Assembly: GCF_019972315.1 (NCBI RefSeq)
Contig: NZ_BLIZ01000001.1
Location: forward strand, 186,001 to 250,000
Length of the DNA stretch: 64,000 nucleotides
Direction: 5' to 3'
Source: Geobacter sp. AOG1
GTDB lineage: Bacteria > Desulfobacterota > Desulfuromonadia > Geobacterales > Geobacteraceae
The notes beneath the pieces were generated by a model. It was not told the DNA's origin, searched no databases, and saw nothing but the letters and a program-made list of their open reading frames with translations. Below are positions 1-9,839 of this stretch, one piece after another (position 1 is the first letter of the stretch; the number at the start of each line of letters is the position of its first letter). The translations under genes and the position numbers were made by a program.

Positions 1-319
1 CCCAGCTTTCGTCAAGGGGCACCTCAAGTGGAGAAAGGAGATCCTTCACCCGTCGGGCAAGCTCTGGACTGCCGGGAGCGGGATAGCGAATCTCGTACAG
101 CTCTTGCGGGAAGCCGCCAAAATCGTGGATGGTGGGGGGGGCAGCATTAGCCGTCACCCCGCAGCCCGGAATGTACCAGTGGGCGGAGACGGCAAGGATG
201 GCGCGAGGACGGGGAATGGATTTGCCGATGGCCGCCCAGCCGTCGGTATAGGCGTTTTTCGACACGGCATTCATCGGGTTGCCGTGGCCGATGAAGATGG
301 TTGGCATCAGATCGGTCAT
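1..319 (-). CDS. Class III extradiol dioxygenase (LigB/DODA-YgiD type), partial
   Basis: About 106 N-terminal codons are visible, reading left from the ATG at 319; the rest lies beyond the window edge. The translation opens MTDLMPTIFIGHGNPMNAV and later has SAHWYIPG. In the YgiD/4,5-DOPA dioxygenase family, the GHG histidine and the AHW histidine (here His12 and His47) are the first two metal ligands, and the spacing fits. The family opens catechol-type rings at a mononuclear metal centre, but many bacterial members have no known natural substrate. The gene starts about 10 bp after the end of osmC and may be co-transcribed with it. The family call is fairly secure; the substrate is not inferable. 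Confidence 0.82.
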   Translation of the reverse strand, partial: MTDLMPTIFIGHGNPMNAVSKNAYTDGWAAIGKSIPRPRAILAVSAHWYIPGCGVTANAAPPTIHDFGGFPQELYEIRYPAPGSPELARRVKDLLSPLEVPLDESW

Positions 320-328
320 TGAGAACCT

Positions 329-754
329 CTATGTCGTCAGTTTCGCGTCCATAGTGATGGTTGTGTTCAAGAGCCGTGAAATGGGGCACCCCGCCTTGGC
401 GTCCTGGGCCAGTTTGGCAAATGTCTCCGGGGTGGCCCCCGGTATGGTGGCGTTGACCTCCAGATGGCTTTCGGTGACAGTCCATCCCTGGTCCCGGTTC
501 TCGAAGGTCACCGTGGCAGTCGTGGCGATCTTTTCCGGGACCAGTCCTGCGCTGCCAAGCTGGGCCGAGAGTGCCATGGAAAAACAGGCGGCGTGGGCAG
601 CGGCGACCAGTTCTTCCGGATTGGTGCCGATCCCGCTCTCGAAGCGGGTGCCAAACGAATACTGGGTCTGAGAGAGGACGCCGCTTTCCGTCGAGATGTT
701 ACCTTTCCCGTCCTTGAGGCTTCCCTGCCATTCGGCCGAAGCTTTCCGTTTCAT
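329..754 (-). CDS. osmC: OsmC-family peroxiredoxin
   Basis: A 141-residue protein, the usual length for OsmC. The family reduces organic hydroperoxides with a resolving cysteine pair; the expected residues are Cys57 (in AAHAACFSMAL) and Cys123 (in KAGCPISRL), matching the roughly 66-residue separation in E. coli OsmC. The N-terminal MKRKASAEWQGSLKDGKG segment is also typical of OsmC. The ATG at 754 follows a strong GGAGG ribosome-binding site seven bases upstream. It is a cytoplasmic stress enzyme. No promoter was identified; the gene lies between the dioxygenase fragment and fdhE on the same strand. Confidence 0.93.
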   Translation of the reverse strand: MKRKASAEWQGSLKDGKGNISTESGVLSQTQYSFGTRFESGIGTNPEELVAAAHAACFSMALSAQLGSAGLVPEKIATTATVTFENRDQGWTVTESHLEVNATIPGATPETFAKLAQDAKAGCPISRLLNTTITMDAKLTT

Positions 755-839
755 CTAAACCTCCTCGTTGTGCATGATATATGAGCCTGGGCTTGGTCAA
801 AACGCGAAACAGCCGCATCACCTATATGAGCAGACACCA

Positions 840-1763
840 TCAAACTCTCCCCGGATGAAACAACAGGTTTGGTCCCCGGCGCACCTTCCCCTCCTGGTCC
901 ATCAGCATGTCCAGTGGAAGGGTGGCCAGGTCGTCGGCCAGAGCTTCCATCTCACGGTCCTTTTCCAGGTACAGCAGCTTCAGGTAGCTGTTGCAGTCAT
1001 CGCAACTCTCCGCCTTGACTGCGCCGTTCGATCCTTCCAGGGAGTAGTGGTTGATCCCGTGGGTGGACTCGCAACTGCTGCACTTTATCCGTACCATGTG
1101 CCATTGTGAGGCACAGAGAGAGCAGCAAAGGTAGCGTAATCCCTGCTCTTTCCCCCCCGTGCGTACAATGCCGGCAACCGGGTGTGATCCGCAGACCGGG
1201 CACAAACCGCCCTGTTCCAGTCGGCCACAGACACCATCTCCCAGGGCGGAAACCATCTGAGCCCAGTAGACCTGCAAGGCTGCGGCAACAAACGGGAGTT
1301 GCCGGGGAGAAATACCGTCCATATCCCCCGCCAGAATCCTGTCCGCCATCTCCTCGACCTCGGTTTCATCCGCATGCATCAGACTGGCGACCGTCTCCTG
1401 GGCGGCCACAGGGAGATTAGCCTCTCCCATCCGCTGTAGTATCGTTGTCAGACCCTCCCGCCATGCCGGGTTTCGGCGCAAGGAACGGCACCCCAGCAGC
1501 GGCATGCCATGCTCGCGGCAGAGCGCCTCTTCTTCGGGATCGGGCAAGGAGATTGTGGGGAATCGGTTCAAGGCTTCCTGTTGCGCATCGGCAAGAAGGG
1601 CCAGAAAGAACAGATAGTCTCCCAGAGAATGGCCGTTGGCAAGAAACCGGAAGCGCGCGGCGCGGCGGGCAAACAGATCGCGCCCGGGGAGAAAGAGAAA
1701 GCGGAACTGCCCGGCCGGAGCTTCGATCTGACCCGGTTCAATCATGCGGACGTCGGTGGTCAT
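840..1763 (-). CDS. fdhE: Formate dehydrogenase accessory protein FdhE
   Basis: A 307-residue protein close to the 309 residues of E. coli FdhE, a cytoplasmic rubredoxin-like iron-binding factor needed for active respiratory formate dehydrogenase. Four cysteine pairs are visible in the C-terminal half: CPVC, the CCSLC segment, CSSC and CDDC, the pattern expected for the metal-binding domain. Its ATG overlaps the stop of the cytochrome b subunit gene by four bases (ATGA), so it is translationally coupled as last gene of the fdnGHI-fdhE operon. The context confirms the assignment. Confidence 0.94.
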   Translation of the reverse strand: MTTDVRMIEPGQIEAPAGQFRFLFLPGRDLFARRAARFRFLANGHSLGDYLFFLALLADAQQEALNRFPTISLPDPEEEALCREHGMPLLGCRSLRRNPAWREGLTTILQRMGEANLPVAAQETVASLMHADETEVEEMADRILAGDMDGISPRQLPFVAAALQVYWAQMVSALGDGVCGRLEQGGLCPVCGSHPVAGIVRTGGKEQGLRYLCCSLCASQWHMVRIKCSSCESTHGINHYSLEGSNGAVKAESCDDCNSYLKLLYLEKDREMEALADDLATLPLDMLMDQEGKVRRGPNLLFHPGRV

Positions 1764-2392
1764 TTGTCCCCCCCCGTCATCTCCCTAAACCAGGCCGGGT
1801 GATGCTGCTTGGCCCAGGCCCGCCTGACCCGGCCGTACAGCATGGCGCCAATACTCTCCTTGGTCCAGATTGCTATGTAGATATGTCCCATGATCAGGGC
1901 AATCATCACAACTCCTGCTGCCGCGTGCACAACGGCGGCGAAGCGAACCACGACAATCGGGAACAAAAATGAGAAATAGGCGCGCCAGACAACGATCCCG
2001 GACAGGATGAGCAGCACCATGCAGGTCACCAGCGACCAGAACATCACTTTCTGGCCGCCATTCAACTTGCCCGCCTCCGGCAGGTGTTGTTCATCGCCAT
2101 TCACGATCTCGCGGACATGCCGCAGCCAATCCTTGTCTGTCGGCGTTATGATGCTCAGTTTCCGGAACCGGAAAAACATGCCGCCGAACAGGAAGATCAT
2201 TACCACCCCGAAGAAGGGGTGGAGGATGCGCGCCCACGTTCCTCCGCCGAAGAGCTGGCTCAGAGGGTAGTACAGTGGCTGGAAATACACCAGCCCGGAC
2301 AGGGCCAGCAGAAAGAAGGTGAGGGCAACCAGCCAGTGGTTTATCCGCTCTGGGACCGTAAATCGGAGCAGTGTTCTGGAGTCATTTTTCAT
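1760..2392 (-). CDS. fdnI: Formate dehydrogenase cytochrome b556 (gamma) subunit
   Basis: A 210-residue membrane subunit with four predicted helices, starting with [20 protein letters not shown]. Histidines that would ligate two b hemes occur in the [19 protein letters not shown] and MGHIYIAIW segments. It takes electrons from the FdnH iron-sulfur chain to the quinone pool. I chose the ATG at 2392 because AAGGAG lies eight bases upstream inside the end of fdnH; a TTG 18 bases further out has no such signal. The start overlaps the fdnH stop, and the stop overlaps the fdhE start, indicating tight coupling. Confidence 0.93.
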   Translation of the reverse strand: MKNDSRTLLRFTVPERINHWLVALTFFLLALSGLVYFQPLYYPLSQLFGGGTWARILHPFFGVVMIFLFGGMFFRFRKLSIITPTDKDWLRHVREIVNGDEQHLPEAGKLNGGQKVMFWSLVTCMVLLILSGIVVWRAYFSFLFPIVVVRFAAVVHAAAGVVMIALIMGHIYIAIWTKESIGAMLYGRVRRAWAKQHHPAWFREMTGGDK

Positions 2393-3263
2393 CTTCGAAC
2401 TCCTTCTCAATCTCTTCCGAGACCTCGTTGGGACCCTTGGTCACGTAGTGGACAAAAGCGCCGACACCGATTGCGGCCAGGGCAAGAGAGGCCACCGGTT
2501 TGGCCGCCCCCTTCCAGAGTTCGACGAGCGGGCCAATGGACGGGTTCCTGGGGAGATCGGAGTACATTTCAGGCCTGTCGGCATGCTGCAGTACATAGAT
2601 CACATGCGTGCCGCCAACCCCTTGCGGATCATAGATCCCCGCCTTGGCAAACCCCCGGCTCTTCAGGTCCTGAACCCGTTCCTCGGCGTGGCGGAGCATA
2701 TCCGCCTTGGTGCCGAACACGATCGCCCCGGTGGGACAGGTCTTGGCGCAGGCCGGTTCCAGCCCCACCGCCACCCGGTCGGAGCAGAGGGTGCACTTGT
2801 AGACCTTGCTGTCCTTTTTCGACAGGCGGGGGATGTTGAACGGGCAGCCGGTGATGCAGTAGCCGCAGCCGATGCAGTTTTCCTCGTGGAAGTCCACGAT
2901 GCCGTTGCTGTACTGCACGATGGCTCCCGGCGCCGGACAGGCCTTGAGGCAGCCCGGATTGGCGCAGTGCATGCACCCGTCCTTGCGGATCAGCCATTCC
3001 AGTCCCCGGTCGGTTTCCACCTCGGCATAGCGCATCACCGTCCAGGAGTTTTCGGTGAGGTCCGTCGGGTTGTCGAGAACTCCATGGTTGGTGCCGATGG
3101 CGTCGCGGGTGTCGTTCCACTCCATGCACGCCACCTGGCAGGCCTTGCAGCCGATGCACTTGGAGACGTCGATCAGCTTGGCCACCTCCGGGGTTTGGCG
3201 CTGGCTCGGCGAGGGGGTGGTGGTGGCGGAACGGCGGGTGATGTCAAGGGATTGAAGTGCCAT
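2382..3263 (-). CDS. fdnH: Formate dehydrogenase iron-sulfur (beta) subunit
   Basis: A 293-residue polyferredoxin. Four cysteine clusters for four [4Fe-4S] centres are visible in order: [35 protein letters not shown], and CTLC followed by CAKTC. The C-terminus carries one hydrophobic helix ([18 protein letters not shown]) that anchors FdnH-type subunits to the membrane, as in E. coli FdnH (294 residues). It passes electrons from the molybdenum or tungsten centre in FdnG to the cytochrome b subunit. It has a strong GGAGG ribosome-binding site and sits 10 bp behind fdnG. Confidence 0.96.
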   Translation of the reverse strand: MALQSLDITRRSATTTPSPSQRQTPEVAKLIDVSKCIGCKACQVACMEWNDTRDAIGTNHGVLDNPTDLTENSWTVMRYAEVETDRGLEWLIRKDGCMHCANPGCLKACPAPGAIVQYSNGIVDFHEENCIGCGYCITGCPFNIPRLSKKDSKVYKCTLCSDRVAVGLEPACAKTCPTGAIVFGTKADMLRHAEERVQDLKSRGFAKAGIYDPQGVGGTHVIYVLQHADRPEMYSDLPRNPSIGPLVELWKGAAKPVASLALAAIGVGAFVHYVTKGPNEVSEEIEKEFEDEK

Positions 3264-3273
3264 GATCCACCTC

Positions 3274-6200
3274 CTATGCCTTCTCGATGTTGACGAGGAA
3301 CGACTTGAACTCCGGCGTCTGGGTGTTCGCGTCCCCCACGAAGGGGGTCAGGATGTTGGCCAGATAGCCGATCTTGGCAATACCCTTGAAACCCCAGTGG
3401 ATGGGAATGCCCACGTGGTGAACCGTCTTGCCGTTGACCTTGAGGGGCTTGATACGCTTGGTTACCACCGCCACCGCCTTGATGAAACCCCGGCTGGACC
3501 ACACCTTGACCCGGTCGCCGGCCTTGATCCCCTTCTCCCTGGCCAACTCAACGCTGATTTCCACGAACTGCTCCGGCTGCATGATGGACGACAGACTGGT
3601 GTGCTTGGTCCAGAAGTGGAAGTGTTCGGTGAGGCGGTAGGTGGTGGCGGCGTAAGGGTAGTCCTTGCTCTTGCCGAAGGCCTCAATGTCACCCTTGAAC
3701 ACCCGTGCCGCCGGATTGCTGATCACCTTCGGATGCAGCGGATTGGTATCGATGGGGGTCTCGAATGGCTCATAGTGCTCGGGAAAGGGGCCTTCCGCCA
3801 TCTTGTCCAGGGCGAACAGCCGCCCCACCCCTTCCGGTTGCATGATGAAGGGGCCCATGCCGTCGCCGGGGGCAGAATCCGGCTTGAAGTCGGGCACATC
3901 GGCGCCGCTCCACTTGGCTCCATCCCAGCCGATCAGTTTGCGCTTCGGGTCCCAGGGCTTGCCGGACGGGTCGCAGGAAGCACGGTTGTACAGGACGCGC
4001 CGGTTGGCCGGCCAGGCAAAGGCCCAGTTGATGGTATTGCCCAGGCCCGAGGGGTCGGAATTGTCCCGCCTGGCCATCATGTTCCCCTTCTCCGTCCATG
4101 CCCCCGAATACAGCCAGCAGCCGCAGGCCGTGCTGCCGTCGTCCCTGAGCTGGGCAAAACCGTCCAGTTGCTGGCCTTTCATCACCATGACCTTGGTCGG
4201 TTCCTTGGGATCGGCGAGATCCGCCAGCGCCTTGCCGTTGTACTCCATCGCCAGTTCCTCGGGAGCCGGTGAATGGGGGATCCTGTAGTTCCAGGCAAGG
4301 TTCAGGATCGGGTCGGGGAAGGCCCCCCCCTCCTTGCGATATAGTTCCCGCAGCTTGAGGAAGATGCCGGCAATGATGTCGGCATCGGGTTTGGCATCCC
4401 CCGGCGGCGGGGCACCCTGGTAGTGCCATTGCAGCCAACGGCCGGAGTTGGTGAGGGAACCGTTCTCCTCGGCGAAGCAGGTCGAGGGGAGGCGGATGAC
4501 TTCAGTAGGGATCTTGGCGGGATCCACATTGTTGTATTCGCCGTGGTTCTCCCAGAAGCAGGAGGTTTCCGTGGCCAGGGGGTCGATCACCACCAGGTAT
4601 TTCAGCTTGGCCATGGCGCCGCTCAGCTTGGCCTTGTTAGGGATCGCGGCCAGGGGGTTGAAGCCCTGGCAGAAATAGCCGTTCAGCTTGCCCTGGTGCA
4701 TCAGCTCGAACACCTGGAGCACGTCGTAGACCTTGTCCAGCTTGGGGAGCCAGTCGAAACACCAGTTGTTTTCCTTGGTGGCGGCGTCGCCGAACCAACT
4801 CTTCATCAGGCTGACGTGGAACTTGGCGTAGTTCTGCCAGTAGGACATCTGGCCGGGGCGCAGGGGCTTGAGTGCCCGCTTTGCGATGTAACCCTGGTAA
4901 TCGGTCTCCTTTTCCCTGGGGAGGGTGAGATAACCCGGCAAGAGATCGGACAGGAGCCCCAGGTCGGTGAGTCCCTGGATGTTGGAATGGCCCCGCAAGG
5001 CGTTCACCCCACCTCCCGCCATCCCCACGTTGCCCAGAAGGAGCTGCACCATGGCTGCGGTACGGATCATCTGCGATCCCACCGAGTGCTGGGTCCAGCC
5101 CAGCGCATACATGAAAGTCAGGGTACGGTCGGGTGCAGAGGTGGTGGCGATAATCTCGCACACCTTGAGGAAGGTATCCCTGGGCGTGCCGCAGATGTTG
5201 CTCACCACTTCCGGTGTGTAGCGGGAATAGTGCTGCTTGAGCAGTTGCAGCACGCAACGGGGGTGCTGCAGGGTCTCGTCAACTTTGGCATAGCCGTCCG
5301 GCCCGGTCTCATAGGCCCAGGTGGATTTATCGTACGTGCGCGCCGCTTCGTCGTAGCCCGAGAACAGGCCGTCATCGAACCGGTACCCTTCGGCTACGAT
5401 GAAGGGTGCGTTGCTGTAGGCCTTGACGTATTCGTGCTGGATCTTGTCGTTGCTCAGCAGGTAGTTGACAACCCCGCCCAGAAAGGCGATGTCCGTGCCG
5501 GTACGCAGCGGCGCATAGAGATCCGCCACCGATGCCGAACGGGTGAAACGGGGGTCCACCACGATGAACGTGGCATGGTTGTGAGCCTTGGCCTCGGTCA
5601 CCCATTTGAAGCCGCAGGGGTGCGCCTCGGCGGCGTTGCCCCCCATGACGATGATGACGTTGGCATTCTTGATGTCCACCCAGTGGTTGGTCATCGCACC
5701 GCGACCGAATGTGGGGGCCAAACTGGCCACCGTTGGTCCGTGTCAGACCCGGGCCTGATTGTCGAAGGCCAGGATGCCGGTGCTGCGGATCGCCTTGTGG
5801 GTGATGTAGCCGGATTCATTACTGGACGCGGAGGCAGCCAGGAAGCCGGTGGTCAGCCAGCGGTTGACCGTGGCGCCGGCGTCGTTCCTGGCAATGAAGT
5901 TCTTGTCCCGGTCATCCTTCATCAGCCGGGCCACCCGCGTAAATGCCTCGTCCCAGGAAATGCGCTTCCACTCTCTGGAGCCGGGAGCGCGGTATTCCGG
6001 GTACTGGAGCCGATTGGGGCTGTGGATGAAGTCAACCAGGGCAGCGCCCTTCGGGCAGAGGGTGCCCCGGTTCACCGGATGGTCCGGATCCCCCTCGATG
6101 TGGAAGATGGATGACGCGGCGTTTTTCGCCTTGTCCCCCAGGCTGTGCATGATCAAGCCGCAACTCACTGAGCAGTAAGGGCAGGTATTGCGGGTCTCGG

Positions 6201-6330
6201 TACTGCGGATCAGCTTGAACTCGCGCACCTCTGCCAGCGCATCGGCAGGGGGAAACCCGAGCATTACAACACTCGAACTGCCCAGTCCACCGGCACAAAC
6301 CTTGAAAAACTGCCTTCGTGTCACGCGCAT
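3274..6330 (-). CDS. fdnG: Selenocysteine-containing formate dehydrogenase major subunit (FdnG)
   Basis: Reading through one in-frame TGA (5745-5743) gives a 1018-residue protein with selenocysteine at residue 196; E. coli FdnG has Sec at the same position in a 1015-residue chain. The context [24 protein letters not shown] is the conserved active-site motif. The N-terminus carries a twin-arginine signal (RRQFFK then a hydrophobic stretch), so the subunit is exported folded. A [4Fe-4S] site follows (CPYCSVSC, later CPKGA). The enzyme oxidises formate at a bis-pterin Mo/W centre. The ATG at 6330 has AAGGAGG six to seven bases upstream. An automatic caller would split it into two genes. First gene of fdnGHI-fdhE. 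Confidence 0.96.
5711..5745 (-). promoter_or_regulatory. UGA selenocysteine codon with candidate bacterial SECIS hairpin
   Basis: The TGA codon (5745-5743, minus strand) is followed after 12 bases by a stretch (5730-5711) that can fold with outer arms GTGG/CCAC and inner arms CCA/TGG around a small loop with a GTT core, or alternatively GGCC/GGCC around AGTTT. Bacterial SECIS elements sit directly downstream of the UGA and bind SelB; the distance resembles that in E. coli fdhF/fdnG. The fold was judged by eye only. Confidence 0.7.
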
Positions 6331-6530
6331 GTATGCCTCCTTGGTTGGGATGAATTATTCAACACGTCAAGGATATTAATCAGTTGTCAATACGTCGCCG
6401 ACAGTTACCAAGACGCCGGACCATGCTCACTCCTCATGATGCTGACAAATTATAGCACCTGGCAACGCATATGCCATTTCCTGCTCGTGTCGGTCGGCAT
6501 GGTTTTTCTGTTTTCTGCGCTTGCGGCCAT

Positions 6531-6562
6531 AAAAAAAGCCCTTCCGCGTCCGGAAGGGCTTT
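6531..6562 (-). terminator. Rho-independent terminator after the CoA-transferase gene
   Basis: Inverted repeat AGCCCTTCCG / CGGAAGGGCT (6537-6560) with a four-base loop. On the minus strand it is followed by seven T residues (A-run at 6531-6537), the canonical intrinsic terminator form. It lies about 35 bp past the stop of the CoA-transferase gene ending at 6595. Confidence 0.9.
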
Positions 6563-6594
6563 AACAACAGGCATCACACGAAATGTGACGAAGG

Positions 6595-8157
6595 CTACAT
6601 CTCCCAGTTGGCAATTTTCATCGTGCCGTTCTTTGCCAGGTTCACCTGCATCTTGAACACCCGGTCGAGCAACTGGGGCTCATGTCCCGCCTTCCTGGCA
6701 AGACAATCCTTCTTGGCCATATCGAAGTACTCCTGGAGGAGCGGCTTGTAATCGGGGTGGGCGCACTTGTCGATAATCAGCTGTGCCCGGTCCCGTGGTG
6801 CAAGGCCGCGCAGGTCGGCAAGCCCCTGCTCGGTCACGAGAACATCCAGGTCGTGTTCCGTGTGATCCACGTGGGGCACATGGGGCACCACGCAGGTAAT
6901 CCCGGTCGGGTCGGTCTTGGTCGGGCGGGCGGAGGGGGTGTGCATGATGGAGAGGTAGGCGTTGCGCAGGAAGTCGCCCGACCCCCCGATGCCGTTGATC
7001 ATCCGGGTGCCGCCAACCAGCGTTGAGTTGGCATGGGCGTAGATATCGAACTCCACCGGTGTGTTCATGGCGATACAGCCGAGACGGCGGATCGGCTCCG
7101 GATGGTTGGCGATGGAGAGGGGACGCATGAGTACCTTGCCGCTGTATTTTTCCCAGTTTCCGTAAAAGCGCTTGAACCCGTCCACGGAAAAGGAGAGCGA
7201 AACCGTGGAGGCAAAATCGAGTTTCCCCGAATCGAAGAAATCGAGCATCGTGTCCTGGAGCACTTCAGTCCAGACGTTCAATCCGCTGAACGGCCCCTTT
7301 GCCAGACCACCGATGACCGCATTGGCGATGGAACCGACACCAGACTGGAGCGGCAGCAGGCTCTTCGGCAGGCGGCCGTTGTCCACTTCGAACTTGAAGA
7401 AGTCGACGATGTTGTTGGCGATGGCTTCCGAGGTATCGTCCTGCTCACTGAAAGAGCGGCCGTTGTCCGGCAGTTTCGATTCGACGATGGCAACGACCTT
7501 GTCCGTGTCGATGCGCACGTAAGGGGAGCCTGCCCGATCGTCGACACGGCTGATGAGATAGGGGAGCCGATTGGGAGGGCTGACCGGCTCGATGATGTCG
7601 TGGAGCCCCTCATAGCTGGGAATGGAGGTGTTCAGCTCGATGATGATCTTGTCGGCAATCTGGACGATTTCCGGCACCGCCCCGCAGGAGGCAGTCAGCA
7701 CCAGTCCGCCATCCTCGGTGATGGCCGAGCATTCGATGATCGCGATGTCGAGACGTCCACCGTTATCCTTGGTGTAAAAACCGTACCCCAAGTCCTGGGC
7801 GAACATGGAAAGATGCCGGTCCCCCATCCGGATACGCCCCTCGTTGATCCCTGACTGGATGTTCTTGCCGGTCTGGTAAGGCCAGCGGCGATCGATCATG
7901 TCCAGCGACGCCCAGCGGTCTTCAGTCTCGACACCGACGGATGCGCCGATGAAAAGATTGAATCTCAGCTTCCCCTGGAGGCCGTTCTTCTCCACATGGT
8001 TGGCCAGGGCAATGGGAACCACCTTGGGGTATCCGGCGGGGGTGAATCCGGACCAACCGAGACTCATCCCATGCTTGAACAGGGGGATCACATCCTCCAC
8101 TGGTCTGATTTTGTCGTGCAGGCTCTTTCTTCTGATTCTCTGGTGCAGTTCCGACAT
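6595..8157 (-). CDS. Acetyl-CoA hydrolase/transferase family CoA-transferase (succinyl-CoA:acetate type)
   Basis: A 520-residue class I CoA-transferase. The catalytic glutamate that forms the glutamyl-CoA thioester is expected in NVWTEVLQD (about Glu298), and the glycine-rich oxyanion segment [16 protein letters not shown] is present. In Geobacter, enzymes of this family activate acetate with succinyl-CoA and thereby link acetate uptake to the TCA cycle. The ATG at 8157 has GGAGG seven bases upstream; a TTG two codons earlier has none. It is monocistronic with its own terminator. A close paralogue lies at 30387-31958. Family is certain; whether this copy uses acetate, propionate or another acid is inferred. 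Confidence 0.9.
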   Translation of the reverse strand: MSELHQRIRRKSLHDKIRPVEDVIPLFKHGMSLGWSGFTPAGYPKVVPIALANHVEKNGLQGKLRFNLFIGASVGVETEDRWASLDMIDRRWPYQTGKNIQSGINEGRIRMGDRHLSMFAQDLGYGFYTKDNGGRLDIAIIECSAITEDGGLVLTASCGAVPEIVQIADKIIIELNTSIPSYEGLHDIIEPVSPPNRLPYLISRVDDRAGSPYVRIDTDKVVAIVESKLPDNGRSFSEQDDTSEAIANNIVDFFKFEVDNGRLPKSLLPLQSGVGSIANAVIGGLAKGPFSGLNVWTEVLQDTMLDFFDSGKLDFASTVSLSFSVDGFKRFYGNWEKYSGKVLMRPLSIANHPEPIRRLGCIAMNTPVEFDIYAHANSTLVGGTRMINGIGGSGDFLRNAYLSIMHTPSARPTKTDPTGITCVVPHVPHVDHTEHDLDVLVTEQGLADLRGLAPRDRAQLIIDKCAHPDYKPLLQEYFDMAKKDCLARKAGHEPQLLDRVFKMQVNLAKNGTMKIANWEM

Positions 8158-8163
8158 GTGCAA

Positions 8164-8730
8164 TCCTCCATTCCTGGTATGATGGCAGGAGGCACCGACT
8201 CTTACCCCAGATGCGGCAAACAGATGGCTATCCCGCCGGAACAGACACAGGGGACCATCACCTGTTCTCTAAAAAACGAGGATTCCCGGCAACCCGGAGG
8301 AAGAACAACTTCTTAGATTCCGGATAACACGAAACGACGTGCGGAAGAGCCTGGGGAAAGACCGTTTTCGGCAAACGGCAGATTCATCTGCGGAAATGGG
8401 ATAACGGGGGTTTTCCTGCCTTTATTTGTATACATTACGGAATCTAGGGCAACCGGATACCCCCCGTCAATGCATAAAAAAACGTGGCAACAATGTAAAA
8501 CCTTATTATAAAAGTCTCACTATTTTATTTATGGTTAAATAGTGTACTGGCAGCAAATCATTCTCCAGAGCGTATTTATATTTTTTTTTAGATTTGAAAA
8601 ATGGGCTGGCGTTTTAGATTATTTGAAACACCGTGATGCAGTGGAATAACATGACTAGCCCTATCCCGTCCCAGAACTGACGTCAGCCCCCGTGAGCAAA
8701 CAAATCTGAGCTGGACACCATTTCGCAAGT
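8164..8730. other. Intergenic region, no gene seen
   Basis: The 570 bp between the CoA-transferase start and the short-chain dehydrogenase stop hold no convincing ORF. The part at 8400-8600 is clearly more AT-rich than its surroundings. A short inverted pair, CTTAGATTCCGG near 8314 and CGGAATCTAGG near 8436, is the only structure noticed. The CoA-transferase promoter must lie here on the minus strand, but I could not identify its boxes. Confidence 0.5.
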
Positions 8731-9462
8731 TCAGGCCGGTACCATCGCCGCAAATTCCCTTACGACCTGTTTCGGATCCAGCACCAGCTTGCCATGAACA
8801 GCCTGGGACATGGGGTCGGGGAAGATATCCTCCTCGCCGTTTTCGATCCCCGCCAGGATCGCGGTGGCAACCTCTGCCGGCGTCGCCTTGGGCATCTCCT
8901 GACCGGCGGTCATCCTGGTGTCCACCGGACCGGGATAGACGCCGATCACCCGGACTCCACGGGGGGCAAGTTCGGCCCGCACCCCCTGCAGCAGGGAATG
9001 ACCGGCAGCCTTGGAGGCACAGTAGGTCCCGTTTACCGGCAAATTCACCAGCCCGATGATGGAGCAGACGTTCACCATCACCCCGTTGCGGGCGGCCAGG
9101 ACCGACGCAAACGCCCGGCACATGGCCAGGGTACCGAAGAAGTTGACCTCCATCTCCTCGCGGGCGCTTTCCATACCTGCGGAATCCAGAAGCGCCACAC
9201 ACCGGTTGACGCCGGCGTTATTGATGAGCAGGTCCACATCCCGACACTGCTCTGCTATCGCCGCAACACTGGCGGCATGGGTGACATCCAGTCGAAGGGG
9301 AACGACCCTCTCATCGCAATGTTTCAGTTCAATCACCGCTTCGACGCTCCTGGCTGCAGCGTAGACTTTTGCCACACCCCTCTCCAGCAGACCTTTGACC
9401 AATGCTCCGCCGATACCACCGTTGGCACCGGTTACCAGCACAATTTTCCCTTTCATATCCAT
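8731..9462 (-). CDS. Short-chain dehydrogenase/reductase (SDR)
   Basis: A classical SDR of 243 residues. It has the nucleotide-binding motif VTGANGGIGG at the N-terminus, the NNAG motif in LLINNAGVNRC, and the catalytic YCASK (Tyr-x3-Lys) preceded by the SII serine. The absence of an acidic residue right after the first glycine motif leaves NAD versus NADP preference open. I chose the ATG at 9462 because AAAGGAG lies six bases upstream; the frame is open further upstream but without a start signal. No operon partner indicates a substrate; the DUF1904 gene is 45 bp upstream on the same strand. Confidence 0.88.
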   Translation of the reverse strand: MDMKGKIVLVTGANGGIGGALVKGLLERGVAKVYAAARSVEAVIELKHCDERVVPLRLDVTHAASVAAIAEQCRDVDLLINNAGVNRCVALLDSAGMESAREEMEVNFFGTLAMCRAFASVLAARNGVMVNVCSIIGLVNLPVNGTYCASKAAGHSLLQGVRAELAPRGVRVIGVYPGPVDTRMTAGQEMPKATPAEVATAILAGIENGEEDIFPDPMSQAVHGKLVLDPKQVVREFAAMVPA

Positions 9463-9506
9463 GCATGACTCCTTTCTTCCTATGCATCGTTTTTTTGAAT
9501 GATCTA

Positions 9507-9839
9507 TCACGTCAGCCAGCTCACTTCTTTCAACGGCACTCCTTCCTTGTAGTAGAGAGACGGGGTGAGGAGCACGAAAAAGATATGCACTTCCCCGTAT
9601 CCGAAATTGCTGAGCAGGTCGTGCAGGTTTGCAGCGATCCGGTCGTGCTTTTCCTGGGTCCGCGGAAACATGAATATCTCCAGGGATCGGGGAGTGGCAG
9701 TTATCCGGGTGACACTCAACAGCTCGATCTTGACAATCTCCCGCGGGACGGCGGCGACCCGTGAAAATTCCTCCACGATAACGGGAGACACCCGCTTCAG
9801 GAACGCCTCGTCGAACCCCTTGAATCTCAGGTAGGGCAT
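9507..9839 (-). CDS. DUF1904 family protein
   Basis: A 110-residue protein beginning MPYLRFKGFDEAFLKRVSPVIVEE and containing VKIELLSVTRI and FGYGEVHIFFVLL. This resembles DUF1904, a small tautomerase-like fold family without known function. The initiating proline next to Met and the overall size fit a 4-oxalocrotonate-tautomerase-like fold, but that is inference. It overlaps the end of the frameshifted FUSC gene by 13 bp and may belong to the marR-FUSC transcript. Confidence 0.7.
   Translation of the reverse strand: MPYLRFKGFDEAFLKRVSPVIVEEFSRVAAVPREIVKIELLSVTRITATPRSLEIFMFPRTQEKHDRIAANLHDLLSNFGYGEVHIFFVLLTPSLYYKEGVPLKEVSWLT

Noticed and set aside
5743-5745. TGA in fdnG as a nonsense mutation or gene boundary
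   Set aside because: Position and context match the conserved selenocysteine of formate dehydrogenase, and both sides encode intact conserved sequence.
4423-6114. Long plus-strand ORF (563 codons) opposite fdnG
   Set aside because: It lies antisense to a certain gene in GC-rich DNA; the product is low-complexity, with no domain. Similar long antisense frames opposite fdnH and the flavoenzyme gene were rejected for the same reason.
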